Shown here: one piece after another, positions 16,987-25,185 of the stretch
How positions within the stretch are numbered: the stretch's first letter is position 1
Layout of the letters: every line of letters starts with the position of its first letter
NCBI RefSeq assembly: GCF_017873675.1
Contig: NZ_JAGGKK010000028.1
Span: forward strand, 1-36,235
Direction: 5' to 3'
Length of the DNA stretch: 36,235 nt
From: Virgibacillus litoralis
Lineage (GTDB): Bacteria > Bacillota > Bacilli > Bacillales > Amphibacillaceae
Position numbers and translations under genes: made by a program
The notes under the pieces: generated by a model
The model's input: the letters and a program-made list of their open reading frames with translations, nothing else
Databases searched by the model: none
What the model was told of the DNA's origin: nothing

Positions 16987-17086
16987 TTATGTCCCAGCCG
17001 CTAAAAAAAGCGATTCAATTAAGGCTACAAATTGAAGTTTTGTACGCCACAACTGAACCACTTTTTTAATTTAAGTGCTCTTACAA

Positions 17087-19741
17087 TTATTTTTTTGTAA
17101 ATCCAAATAAAACGGTCGGTAGCGAGCTTAAAACAAGAATTAACATCCAGTCCCTAACATTTAGAAATGTCGTATGGAAGATTGGCTGCAACGGCTCCCA
17201 ATAGATAACAACTAGCAACAATAGAAGTGATGAAAGTACTGCTAAAACCAAATATTTATTTTCAAAAGGATTGCGGGCAAAAACAGAATTTTCACTTCGG
17301 CAGTCGAAAACGTGAATTAACTGAGCCATAACCAATGTTGTAAATGCAATAGTTTGTCCATAAATCAAATTATCCGGGTTATCCTGGTACGTCATCATAA
17401 ACGCAATCAATGTAATAACACCAATTAATATGCCTCTGCTAATTATTTTAAAGCCCAATCCCCTGGCAAATATCCCTTCCCTTGGATTTCTGGGCCCCCT
17501 TCGCATCACATCACCTTCTGATTGATCCAGTCCAAGGGCCATCGCGGGAAGCCCATCTGTTACAAGGTTAACCCATAATATTTGTACTGGAACCAATGGT
17601 AAAGGGAGTGCTAATAACATAGCAAAGAGCATAACAAGAATTTCACCAACATTTGATGCTAAAAGATAACGAATAAATTTCCGGATATTTTCGTATATAT
17701 TCCTTCCTTCACTAATTGCTGATTTGATTGTCGCAAAGTTATCATCCATTAGTACTAACGATGAAGCCTCTTTTGTTACATCTGTTCCGCTTCTTCCCAT
17801 ACTAATTCCAATGTCACTTGCTTTTATAGCTGGCGCATCGTTTACACCATCCCCAGTCATTGCGACAATATGACCTTTTTCCTGAAAAGCTTGGACAATC
17901 TTTAATTTATGCTCTGGAGTAACACGAGCAAATACGTAAACCTGATCGATGACATCACGAAGTTCTGTGACAGACATTTGGTTTAGTTGGTATCCGTCCA
18001 AAACCAATCCATTTTCAGGTAGCAGGTTCAGGTTAACCGCAATTGCACGAGCTGTTTTTTCATGGTCGCCAGTAATCATTACTGTCTTAATGCCAGCATC
18101 CCGACATTCCATAATAGCTGTTTTTACTTCTTTTCTTGGCGGATCCATCATTCCGCATAATCCAACAAACGTTAAATCCTTCTCCAATGTTGCTGTATTA
18201 AGAGGATCATCTTTTGAAATTGGCTTCATGCCAATCGCTATCGTTCGTAACGCCTTTTGAGCCATGTTGTTAATTTCATCGTCAATTGTTTGCTTGTCTT
18301 CAGAACGCAATAACTTGCGACCACTTTCATCTAAAAAGAAAGCAGAACGTGGAAGCAACACGTCAGGCGCACCTTTCGTTATTAGAAACCGCATATGATT
18401 TTCATCTTCAATAACCATACTCATTCTTTTACGATCAGAATCAAATGGGATTTCTTTAATAATATGGAAATTGTCATTTACTTGAGGTGATAACCCAAGC
18501 TTTCTTGCAGCTACTAACAATGCTCCATCTGTTGGATCTCCGTCAACAATGTATTTTCCTTTTTTAACTTGTAATGACGCATTATTGCATAGCAGCCCAT
18601 ATAAGAGCATTGATTCCAAATTAGGGAAATCACGATCGACTTTTTCTTTGTTTACAAAAAAATCACCCTGTATATTGTAGCCATCACCTGTTACATATAA
18701 GTTTTTCCCATTTACATAGACTTCTTTTACCGTCATTTGGTTTTCAGTCATTGTGCCAGTCTTATCAGAACAGATAACAGAAGCGCATCCCAATGTTTCT
18801 ACTGCAGACAGTTTTCGAACAATCGCTTTTTTCTTAATCATTCGCTGAACACCCAATGATAATGCAACAGTTACAATTGCAGGTAGTCCTTCAGGTATAG
18901 CAGCAACCGCTAAAGACACTCCAGCAAGAAACATATTATATAAAGGATGACCTTGGTAAACACCAACAAAGACAACTAATGCAGTTAAAAAAAGGGCAAC
19001 GACAATCAGGATTTTCCCCAGTTCTGTAAGCTTATGCTCTAATGGAGTGATTGTCTTCTTTGTCTTAACCATTAATGATGCAATTTGACCCATTACTGTA
19101 TTCATACCGGTTCCAACTACGATACCTAATCCTGATCCTCTTGTAACCAATGTTCCCATAAAACCCATGTTGACCTGGTCCTGAGCATCAAGGTGGTCTT
19201 TTCTAATCGCAGTAGCATGTTTCATTACTGGAATTGATTCACCAGTCAGTGCTGATTCTTCTGTTTCCATACTATTTGACCGTGTTATACGTATATCAGC
19301 AGGAATTCGATCACCGCTGTTAATACGCAGTACGTCACCCACAACCACATCTTGGGATGGGATTTTTTCCCACTTCCCATCACGGAGAACATTCGCTACA
19401 GGAGCAGACATCTCTTTTAATTTAGCAAGTGATTTTTCTGCTTTTTGTTCTTGAAAAAAACCAAGAAAACTATTCACTAAAACGATCACCATAATCGCTA
19501 TTGCATCAACATATTCACCAAGTAAACCAGCAATTAAGGTTGCAGCAAGAAGAACCAGAACCATGAAATCCTGGAATTGTTTGAAAAAGATCAACCACTT
19601 AGATGTGTTTTTTTCAGTTTCTAGTTTATTTGCACCGAATTCTTTTCTGCGTTGTTCCACTTGTTTTTCTGCAAGTCCGCGATTTGTCGTAACATGTAAT
19701 TTTTGTTCTACATGGTCTACATCTAACTGATACCATTTCAC
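17087..19741 (-). CDS. yloB: calcium-transporting P-type ATPase (SERCA-like, YloB)
   Basis: This is an ATP-driven cation pump of the PIIA type, 884 residues long. The order is cation ATPase N-terminal domain, M1-M2, actuator domain with TGES (about 166-169), M3-M4 with the PEGLP ion site (about 283-287), the phosphorylation motif DKTGTMTE with Asp326, the nucleotide domain, the hinge TGDGVNDAPAI, then six further helices. Calcium-site residues are visible in M5 (SNVGEI) and M6 (NLVTDGLP), which supports calcium over other ions. The start is GTG at 19741, 8 bases after GGAGG. The longer ATG reading places that GGAGG inside the coding region. It is divergent from rqcH as in B. subtilis. Confidence 0.94.
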   Translation of the reverse strand: MKWYQLDVDHVEQKLHVTTNRGLAEKQVEQRRKEFGANKLETEKNTSKWLIFFKQFQDFMVLVLLAATLIAGLLGEYVDAIAIMVIVLVNSFLGFFQEQKAEKSLAKLKEMSAPVANVLRDGKWEKIPSQDVVVGDVLRINSGDRIPADIRITRSNSMETEESALTGESIPVMKHATAIRKDHLDAQDQVNMGFMGTLVTRGSGLGIVVGTGMNTVMGQIASLMVKTKKTITPLEHKLTELGKILIVVALFLTALVVFVGVYQGHPLYNMFLAGVSLAVAAIPEGLPAIVTVALSLGVQRMIKKKAIVRKLSAVETLGCASVICSDKTGTMTENQMTVKEVYVNGKNLYVTGDGYNIQGDFFVNKEKVDRDFPNLESMLLYGLLCNNASLQVKKGKYIVDGDPTDGALLVAARKLGLSPQVNDNFHIIKEIPFDSDRKRMSMVIEDENHMRFLITKGAPDVLLPRSAFFLDESGRKLLRSEDKQTIDDEINNMAQKALRTIAIGMKPISKDDPLNTATLEKDLTFVGLCGMMDPPRKEVKTAIMECRDAGIKTVMITGDHEKTARAIAVNLNLLPENGLVLDGYQLNQMSVTELRDVIDQVYVFARVTPEHKLKIVQAFQEKGHIVAMTGDGVNDAPAIKASDIGISMGRSGTDVTKEASSLVLMDDNFATIKSAISEGRNIYENIRKFIRYLLASNVGEILVMLFAMLLALPLPLVPVQILWVNLVTDGLPAMALGLDQSEGDVMRRGPRNPREGIFARGLGFKIISRGILIGVITLIAFMMTYQDNPDNLIYGQTIAFTTLVMAQLIHVFDCRSENSVFARNPFENKYLVLAVLSSLLLLLVVIYWEPLQPIFHTTFLNVRDWMLILVLSSLPTVLFGFTKK

Positions 19742-20311
19742 ACTGCATTCCTCCAAATTCATCTACATGCACTATAGTTAAACGCAATCTTTATACGATA
19801 TCTATGCAGACTCGTCCCAAAAAATGCTATAATTGAATCAAAAGTGGAAGTGCCCGTTTAAGAATGTATTTTATTTTGATTCTTTTTTAAATTTTGTTAC
19901 GCTTGGCTACTGGCAGTTGACTGCGTCGTAATATGAAAGAATGCGTGAGTGCTATGACACCGCTTCGGAAATTACACTTCGCGCACCTTAGGGCAACGCT
20001 TCAGCTTTATCGGAAGCAAAAACCGCTTCCTGCGGGATCTTCAGCTGTTGCTATTCTCGCAGGAGTCTCCGTGTATTCCTCCGCTGGGGTTTTGCTCACA
20101 AATAAGAAATGCTTTCTTACTGCATAATTGCAAAATCAACAAATCTGTATCGTACGAAAAGCGAGTATATTCCAGCTGTGTATTCATAGAGCTACACTAC
20201 TAAATAATACAAATCAGTTACCCAACTCTGTTCTGTGCCAGAGTATTTAGACGCCAAAAACAACAATTCTTTAAAAAATAGCCCTACTTTAAGAAAGCAA
20301 GAGGTGATTAC
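19742..20311. other. 570-bp divergent region between yloB and rqcH
   Basis: It must hold the promoters of both genes. On minus a TATAAA box lies near 19790-19800, with only a loose -35. The middle (19951-20100) is a copy of the MITE-like repeat. At 20161-20180 a fragment, GCGAGTATATTCCAGCTGTG, matches the right end of copy D. I see no gene: a 64-codon open frame here is made of repeat sequence. Confidence 0.6.
19951..20100 (+). repeat. MITE-like interspersed repeat, copy A
   Basis: It runs from GCTATGACACCGCTTCGG to GGGTTTTGCTCACA. It is closely similar over its whole 150 bases to the reverse complement of 23117-23265 (copy C). Internal palindromes include CGCTTCCTGCGGGATCTTCA facing TATTCTCGCAGGAG, and the two ends share GGAAATACAC-like arms in inverted orientation. 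Confidence 0.8.
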
Positions 20312-22018
20312 ATGCCATTTGATGGAATCGTTACACGAGCAGTAACGAATGAACTAAATTCAACGATAACCCCAGGAAAAATCACGAAAATTTATCAGCC
20401 AACTTCGACAGAGTTAGTTTTCACCATACGAAGTCAAGGCGAAAACCATACATTGCTATTGTCAATACATCCTGTATATGCACGGTTACACTTAACAAAA
20501 GATTCCTATAAAAACCCAAAAGAACCTTCGATGTTTTGTATGTTGCTTCGTAAACATTTATCCGGTGCAGTAATTGAATCCATTGATCAATACGGAATGG
20601 AGCGTATTGTAACTTTTTCGATTCAAGCACGAAACGAAATTGGCGACATGACGACGAAAAAACTTGTAATCGAGCTAATGGGCAAACATAGTAACGTTAT
20701 GCTTGTTGATGGTGAAAAGGGACATATCCTTGATAGTTTAAAACATGTATCTATCTCGCAAAACCGCTATCGTACGATACTGCCCGGTCATGATTATAAA
20801 CTTCCGCCAAGTCAGGATAAGCTGAATTTATTGGAGATTGACAAAGAAACATTTGTTCGAAAACTTGATTTTAACGCTGGAAAAATGGATACTCAAATTG
20901 TCCACACGTTAATAGGTGTTTCTCCTTTAATTGGAAAAGAAATCGTCCATCAGGCAAAGCTTGGGTCATCCGAGACCTATAAAACCAGGTTTGAAGCCAC
21001 GCAGAAACTGATACTGGATAATAGCTATACACCAACTATTTACCGGGACAAAAAAGAAGATTTCCATGTACTCCCAATATCTTTTCTTGACGGTCAAGAA
21101 GAAGTGTTTTCAGACACAAACCACATGCTTGATAATTTTTATTCCGGCAAAGCTGAGAGAGATCGTGTGAAGCAGCAGGCAAAAGATCTTTATCAGTTTA
21201 TAAAAAATGAAAAAGATAAGAATCAACGTAAACTAAAGAAACATGAAAAAACCATTAGGAAAGCTGAAGGTGCTGACCGTTATCAACGGTTGGGTGAACT
21301 ATTAACAGCGAATATGCATCAAGTAAAACAAGGTGATAAAACAGCTACGGTTATCGATTATTATGATCCAGAACAAAATGAAATGATAATCGAATTAAAC
21401 CCAAATAAGACACCTAGTGAAAATGCGCAAGGCTTTTTCAAAACATATCAAAAATTAAAAACTTCCATGAAGAAAGTAAAACAGGAAATTAAAAAAGCAA
21501 ATAACGAAATAGCCTATCTGGAGCAATTGCTTCAGCAAATAGATTCCGCACGTGAGGCTGACATTGAAGAAATCCGAGATGAGCTTCGTGAAGAAGGGTA
21601 TCTAAAGAGACAAAAACAAGGAAAAAAGAGAAAAAAACAAGTTAAACCTGAACCAGAAAAGTTTATCGCAACTGATGGGACACCAATTCTTGTAGGAAAA
21701 AATAATAAACAAAATGAATATGTAACAATGAAGCTTGCACATCGTGATGATATTTGGCTGCATACGAAAGATATACCTGGATCTCATGTCATTATTCGCG
21801 ACAAGGAGCCTAGTGACGATACATTGCTTGAAGCAGCACTGCTTGCCGCATTCTTCAGTAAATCACAGCAATCATCATCAGTACCTGTTGATTATACGAA
21901 AATTCGTCATGTGAAAAAGCCGAATGGTGCTAAACCTGGTTATGTTACCTACGACAACCAGAAAACGTTATTTGTAACACCAGATCAAGCTACCGTAGAT
22001 AAACTAAAAAACGGATAA
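20312..22018 (+). CDS. rqcH: ribosome-associated quality control factor RqcH (NFACT family, YloA)
   Basis: RqcH binds stalled 50S-peptidyl-tRNA complexes and recruits tRNA-Ala to add alanine tails that mark the nascent chain for degradation. The 568 residues show the NFACT-N domain (start MPFDGIVTRAV, about 1-170), a helix-hairpin-helix region, a long charged coiled coil (about 285-440 with a Lys-rich stretch), and the NFACT-R domain with DDIWLHTKDIPGSHVIIR near 475-492. The residue pair equivalent to B. subtilis Asp97-Arg98 reads Glu97-Arg98 here. The start is ATG with GAGGTG upstream. It is transcribed opposite to its neighbours, as in B. subtilis. Older annotations call it fibronectin-binding protein. 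Confidence 0.95.
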   Translation: MPFDGIVTRAVTNELNSTITPGKITKIYQPTSTELVFTIRSQGENHTLLLSIHPVYARLHLTKDSYKNPKEPSMFCMLLRKHLSGAVIESIDQYGMERIVTFSIQARNEIGDMTTKKLVIELMGKHSNVMLVDGEKGHILDSLKHVSISQNRYRTILPGHDYKLPPSQDKLNLLEIDKETFVRKLDFNAGKMDTQIVHTLIGVSPLIGKEIVHQAKLGSSETYKTRFEATQKLILDNSYTPTIYRDKKEDFHVLPISFLDGQEEVFSDTNHMLDNFYSGKAERDRVKQQAKDLYQFIKNEKDKNQRKLKKHEKTIRKAEGADRYQRLGELLTANMHQVKQGDKTATVIDYYDPEQNEMIIELNPNKTPSENAQGFFKTYQKLKTSMKKVKQEIKKANNEIAYLEQLLQQIDSAREADIEEIRDELREEGYLKRQKQGKKRKKQVKPEPEKFIATDGTPILVGKNNKQNEYVTMKLAHRDDIWLHTKDIPGSHVIIRDKEPSDDTLLEAALLAAFFSKSQQSSSVPVDYTKIRHVKKPNGAKPGYVTYDNQKTLFVTPDQATVDKLKNG

Positions 22019-22041
22019 TCCCGAACTGGATTATCCGTTTA
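22008..22041. terminator. bidirectional terminator between rqcH and ohr
   Basis: A perfect stem of 12-13 bp (AACGGATAATCC with GGATTATCCGTT) has the 6-base loop CGAACT. On plus it is followed by TTTACTTTAATTT and on minus by TTTTTTAG. The left arm overlaps the rqcH stop codon at 22016-22018. It serves both convergent genes. Confidence 0.85.
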
Positions 22042-22055
22042 CTTTAATTTGAGCT

Positions 22056-22478
22056 TTAAGAAACTGCTTTAGGATTTAGAGTTACTTCAACATTTCCACG
22101 AGTTGCTTTGGAATAAGGACACACTTGATGGGCATCTTCAGCTAATTCCTCTGCCTCTTCAGGGCTAACGCCTTCAATATTAATATTAAGAGTTACCTCA
22201 ATTTTAAAACCATCATCCTCAGGGTCCTTGCAGAAGCTGACTTCAGCAGTAGTTTCTGAGTCAATTTTCTTTTTTTGCTTGGAGGCAACTAAGTTAAGCG
22301 CTCCGTCAAAACATGCTGCGTATGTTGCTGCAAAAAGCTGTTCTGGATTTGATCCTTTTTCACCTTTATTATTTGGCGGATTTACCAAGTTTAAGTCAAT
22401 TAAACCGTCATCTGATTTTACATGCCCGTCACGTCCATTTTTTGCCGTAGCCTTTGATGTAAATATAACTTCACTCAT
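22056..22478 (-). CDS. organic hydroperoxide resistance protein (Ohr/OsmC family)
   Basis: It reduces organic hydroperoxides with a redox-active cysteine pair. The 140-residue protein shows the two Ohr cysteines: Cys56 in YAACFDGAL and Cys120 in HQVCPYSKATRGN, with Glu46 (PEQLFAA) and Arg16 as the expected catalytic partners. These motifs place it with Ohr rather than classical OsmC. The start is ATG at 22478 after AAGGAG. A GTG 12 bases upstream is too close to that site. No ohrR regulator gene lies nearby. It is a monocistronic gene ending in a shared terminator. Confidence 0.9.
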   Translation of the reverse strand: MSEVIFTSKATAKNGRDGHVKSDDGLIDLNLVNPPNNKGEKGSNPEQLFAATYAACFDGALNLVASKQKKKIDSETTAEVSFCKDPEDDGFKIEVTLNINIEGVSPEEAEELAEDAHQVCPYSKATRGNVEVTLNPKAVS

Positions 22479-22698
22479 CTTAGAACACACTCCTTTATTT
22501 ATATTTAGTATGTTCCTGTTTTTTCTTCTTATTAAACATCTTAATTGTTTATACTTACTTATTAAACTTTCGCAGCTTAAGCTCGTAAACCATGAAGAAA
22601 TAAGAAAAACTGAAGATACACTTCTTGAGTTTAATTTGGATCAACGGTACGTAATTGGTATATAATGCGACATACTGTGGAAAAAATTTCAGTCCTAG

Positions 22699-22824
22699 GA
22701 CACCGCTTCGGAAATACACTTCGCGCACCAAGGGCGGCTGATGAGCCTCCTTGCTCCTACGTCGCTGCGTAGTCTCATCTAGGCCTCAGCTCCCACAGGA
22801 GTCTCCGTGTATTTCCTCCGCTGG
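22699..22824 (+). repeat. MITE-like interspersed repeat, copy B
   Basis: Its ends match copies A and C (GACACCGCTTCGGAAATACA at the left, AGGAGTCTCCGTGTATTTCC at the right). The inner arms differ: GGGCGGCTGATGAGCCTCC and CTACGTCGCTGCGTAG, the latter a perfect small hairpin. This is a variant inner module between conserved ends. Confidence 0.75.
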
Positions 22825-22913
22825 ATTGTGTATTACAATCCTAAAAATAAACAAATGTTGTTGTGATGGGTGAAAAACTTTAAATCATTTAAATTAACAA
22901 CTCCAAGAAACGC

Positions 22914-23077
22914 GCAGTTCTTTATAAATCCAACTGCAGGGAAATACTCCCTTTCACCGACCTGGATACCAAGGTGGCATCTGCTCAATCTGACGTTTTA
23001 AAGTTTCTTCTTAGTCACGGGCATCCTCGTGACGCCAGGGTCTTCAGGCGCGTACTGTGTTCCCTATGGCTAAGAGG
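22914..23077 (+). ncRNA. candidate structured RNA of unknown class
   Basis: Adjacent helices occupy most of the segment. GCAGTT/AACTGC (22914-22919 with 22932-22937) is flush with AGGGA/TCCCT (22938-22942 with 22948-22952), followed by ACCTGG/CCAAGGT (22960-22975). A three-way junction follows with no unpaired base at the centre: P1 23007-23013/23071-23077, P2 23014-23021/23026-23033, P3 23034-23040/23062-23070. P1 and P2 contain U-G pairs that would be C-A mismatches on minus, so plus is the likely RNA strand. I compared it by eye with common riboswitches, 6S, SRP, RNase P and tmRNA and saw no match. No clear promoter or terminator is visible. Confidence 0.35.
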
Positions 23078-23116
23078 CAATGTCACGTTAAGCATTAATT
23101 AATTCACAGGATATAG

Positions 23117-23265
23117 TGTGAGCAAAACCCAGCTTAGGAAATACATGGAGACTCCTGCGGGAACAGCAACAGCTGAAGATCCCGCAGGAAGCGTTTTTTG
23201 CTTCCGAGGAAGCTGAAGCGTTGCCCTAAGGTGCGCGAAATGTATTTCCGAAGCGGTGTCATAGC
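23117..23265 (-). repeat. MITE-like interspersed repeat, copy C (inverted)
   Basis: It is the reverse complement of copy A with few differences over about 150 bases, including the internal CTTCCTGCGGGATCTTCAGC block and the GGTTTTGCTCACA end. Together with copy B, in the opposite orientation, it brackets the structured segment at 22914-23077. Confidence 0.8.
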
Positions 23266-23439
23266 ATTCATCTTATTAAGAATGGGAGGAAATCACGACA
23301 AGTTTACGTCGCATTTTATATCTTATGCGTACAAAAACTATTATCAATGTTGTAAAGGTAACAATTAAAAACGTTCTGAGATTATCAAAGTGGCTGTCTG
23401 AGCTTATTCTATAGATACGTAAGTTGAGTTGCTTAACGG

Positions 23440-24300
23440 CTAAAGAAAATTTTTACCCATTAATGCAGAAATAAACTGATCAACCTGTGGTAATTTACGA
23501 ACACCTTCCTGATAACAAACCCAAGTATCTCTAGTAACTCGTTCACCATTTAATTTCATAGATATATGCGGAAACTCATCCATCATCGAATCAGAAACAC
23601 TCTTTGGAAGAACGGCCATCCCAAGACCTTGCTTCATAAACTGTTTGCATGTTTCGATTTGATCAACTCGAATCGTTTTCACGGGTTTAATCTCATCCTG
23701 ATGATGATAAAGCCAATTATCTACTAATTCATGCATGCTGTCATCACTCTTAAACGAAATTAACGGTCTCTCTTTTAACTTATTCTTTGGAAAAGGTTCC
23801 GTATCAAAAATATATAACGGATCATCGAAAAGATTCGTACAAACGCTATCTTTTAGCTTTTCACCACGAATAATGCATACATGGTAATTTTTATGACCTC
23901 TTTTGATATCTTCACTAATACCAGTCACTAAATCAATAGCAACCTTGGGAAATTCTTTGGTATAATCTGCCAGAATTGATGGTAAAAAACGTTGACTCAC
24001 AAGTGACGAACAAGCAATAGATAATGTTCCCTGTACTTCTTCGCTTGATTGTGCAAGCGAATTTTTAATTACCTCTTCCTGATCAACCACTTTTCTCGCA
24101 TGGCTTAATATCATTTCACCGGCCGGAGTCAAAACTAATTTTTTTGGTGTTCGAATAAAAATATTTTCTTCAAAATATTCCTCTATGTACTTAAGTCGCT
24201 GGGTAACCGCTGGCTGTGAAATTAATATCGCTTTAGCGGTACCTCGAATTGTACCTACTTCATCTAATTTTAACAGTAATTCATAATCTTCTATTTTCAT
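23440..24300 (-). CDS. LysR-family transcriptional regulator
   Basis: The 286-residue protein has the LysR layout: a winged helix-turn-helix at about 1-60 (GTIRGTAKAILISQPAVTQR is the recognition region), a linker helix, and a periplasmic-binding-protein-like effector domain from about 90 to the end. The ligand cannot be told from sequence. It is divergent from a methyltransferase gene with 113 bases between them. A similar pair (ycgK-ycgJ) exists in B. subtilis, which suggests that it controls the neighbour as well as itself. The start is ATG at 24300 after GAGGGG. Confidence 0.9.
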   Translation of the reverse strand: MKIEDYELLLKLDEVGTIRGTAKAILISQPAVTQRLKYIEEYFEENIFIRTPKKLVLTPAGEMILSHARKVVDQEEVIKNSLAQSSEEVQGTLSIACSSLVSQRFLPSILADYTKEFPKVAIDLVTGISEDIKRGHKNYHVCIIRGEKLKDSVCTNLFDDPLYIFDTEPFPKNKLKERPLISFKSDDSMHELVDNWLYHHQDEIKPVKTIRVDQIETCKQFMKQGLGMAVLPKSVSDSMMDEFPHISMKLNGERVTRDTWVCYQEGVRKLPQVDQFISALMGKNFL

Positions 24301-24413
24301 AATGGCCCCTCATATGATAAGTATTTGTTATTACTTTATATTATAAACTAATATTGTACTTATTGCATAACAAAACATATGATTAAAGTAGAAAATGAAA
24401 AGAAGGTGTTTCT
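24301..24413. promoter_or_regulatory. divergent lysR-methyltransferase control region
   Basis: A plus-strand promoter is likely at 24354-24383: -35 TTGTAC, 18 bases, -10 TATGAT. Dyads suited to a LysR protein are present: ATAAGTA (24318-24324) faces TACTTTAT (24333-24340), and a further TACTTAT lies at 24357-24363, next to the proposed -35. The region is very AT-rich, so individual boxes are uncertain. Confidence 0.45.
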
Positions 24414-25184
24414 ATGCGTGAGAAAGATGATGTTAAACGCGTTTTTTCAAAAAATAAAGAAGCCTATGTGACGAGTTCAACACATGCATTTGGTAAAGAT
24501 TTATCATTAATGATTAACTGGTTGCAGCCTAAATCAACGATGAAGGTTCTTGATATTGCAACTGGTGGAGGACATGTTGCTAAACATCTTGCTAATCATG
24601 TTAAACAAGTAGTTGCTACTGACATTACCGAAGATATGCTGGAGAATACAGCTCTATATCTTGAATCTCATAATAATATAAATTATGCTGTAGCTGATGC
24701 AGAAGACTTGCCATTTGAAGGCGAAAATTTTGATATTGTTTCATGCAGAATAGCCGCACATCATTTCCCTAATCCAGAAAGGTTTATTGCAGAAGTTAAT
24801 CGAGTATTAAAGCCTGGAGGACAATTTTTGTTGATAGATAATATTGCGCCGGAAGCTCAAAAATTCGATCAATTCATTAATTCACTAGAAAAAATGCGCG
24901 ACCACAGTCATGTAAGGTCACGCTCTTTAATAGAGTGGAAAAAACTGTTTGATGATCGAAATTTATCTATAATTAAAGAACAAACTCGTAAGAAAGTGTT
25001 ACCATACCACGAATGGGTTCAGCGCACATTAGATAATGATGAAATAATTCAACATATAGGTCAATTAATTCTTGAATCTGATAAGGAAACAAAGAGCTAT
25101 TTCCAGGTAGATAGTGAGGAGGACACCATACATTCCTTCGCCATTGACGAATGGATGGTAATGTGTGCTAAAAGACCAGATTAG
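24414..25184 (+). CDS. class I SAM-dependent methyltransferase (YcgJ/UbiE-like)
   Basis: This is a 256-residue Rossmann-fold methyltransferase. Motif I is KVLDIATGGGHVAKHL (residues 44-59), the acidic SAM-ribose loop follows near VVATDIT, motif II is ADAEDLPFE, and the post-II motif is EVNRVLKPGGQFLLID. The substrate is unknown. The UbiE-like core fits small molecules as well as other acceptors. The start is ATG with AGAAGGTG upstream. It is the only plus-strand gene between the pyr operon and rqcH, and it ends against pyrE with a shared terminator. It is probably regulated by the divergent LysR gene. Confidence 0.88.
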   Translation: MREKDDVKRVFSKNKEAYVTSSTHAFGKDLSLMINWLQPKSTMKVLDIATGGGHVAKHLANHVKQVVATDITEDMLENTALYLESHNNINYAVADAEDLPFEGENFDIVSCRIAAHHFPNPERFIAEVNRVLKPGGQFLLIDNIAPEAQKFDQFINSLEKMRDHSHVRSRSLIEWKKLFDDRNLSIIKEQTRKKVLPYHEWVQRTLDNDEIIQHIGQLILESDKETKSYFQVDSEEDTIHSFAIDEWMVMCAKRPD

Positions 25185-25185
25185 T

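Larger units (their letters stand above)
16617..17086. other. 470-bp intergenic region between yloC and yloB
   Basis: It contains the yloC promoter (16657-16665), a possible decayed coding fragment on plus (16689-16786), and a GC-richer palindromic repeat (16806-16986). I see no clear terminator for yloB at its 3' end near 17087; a weak stem around 17050-17075 lacks a T-run. Confidence 0.6.
22479..23439. other. 961-bp repeat-rich intergenic region between ohr and the lysR gene
   Basis: It contains repeat copy B (22699-22824), a highly structured segment (22914-23077), repeat copy C in inverted orientation (23117-23265), and AT-rich stretches at 22479-22680 and 23280-23439. No frame with a convincing start and ribosome binding site is present. 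GC content is visibly higher between 22690 and 23270 than in the flanks. Confidence 0.7.

Noticed and set aside
16795-17004. 69-codon open frame on plus downstream of yloB
   Set aside because: It runs through palindromic repeat D, with irregular codon use and no ribosome binding site.
19933-20127. 64-codon open frame on plus between yloB and rqcH
   Set aside because: It is made almost entirely of repeat copy A, has no ribosome binding site and no family resemblance.
22861-23095. Structured segment considered as a cobalamin, FMN, SAM, TPP or lysine riboswitch, or T-box
   Set aside because: Short look-alike strings exist on both strands, but the conserved cores are not present in order and no co-oriented gene follows within reach.
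22881-23095. Group II intron fragment or IS200/IS605 omega-RNA
   Set aside because: No domain V-like sequence, no intron boundary and no TnpB or reverse transcriptase remnant is visible.
23276-23452. Open minus-strand stretch behind the lysR gene that would encode a hydrophobic segment with a basic tail
   Set aside because: There is no ATG, GTG or TTG with a ribosome binding site at a sensible position. It could be a decayed small membrane protein but cannot be supported.
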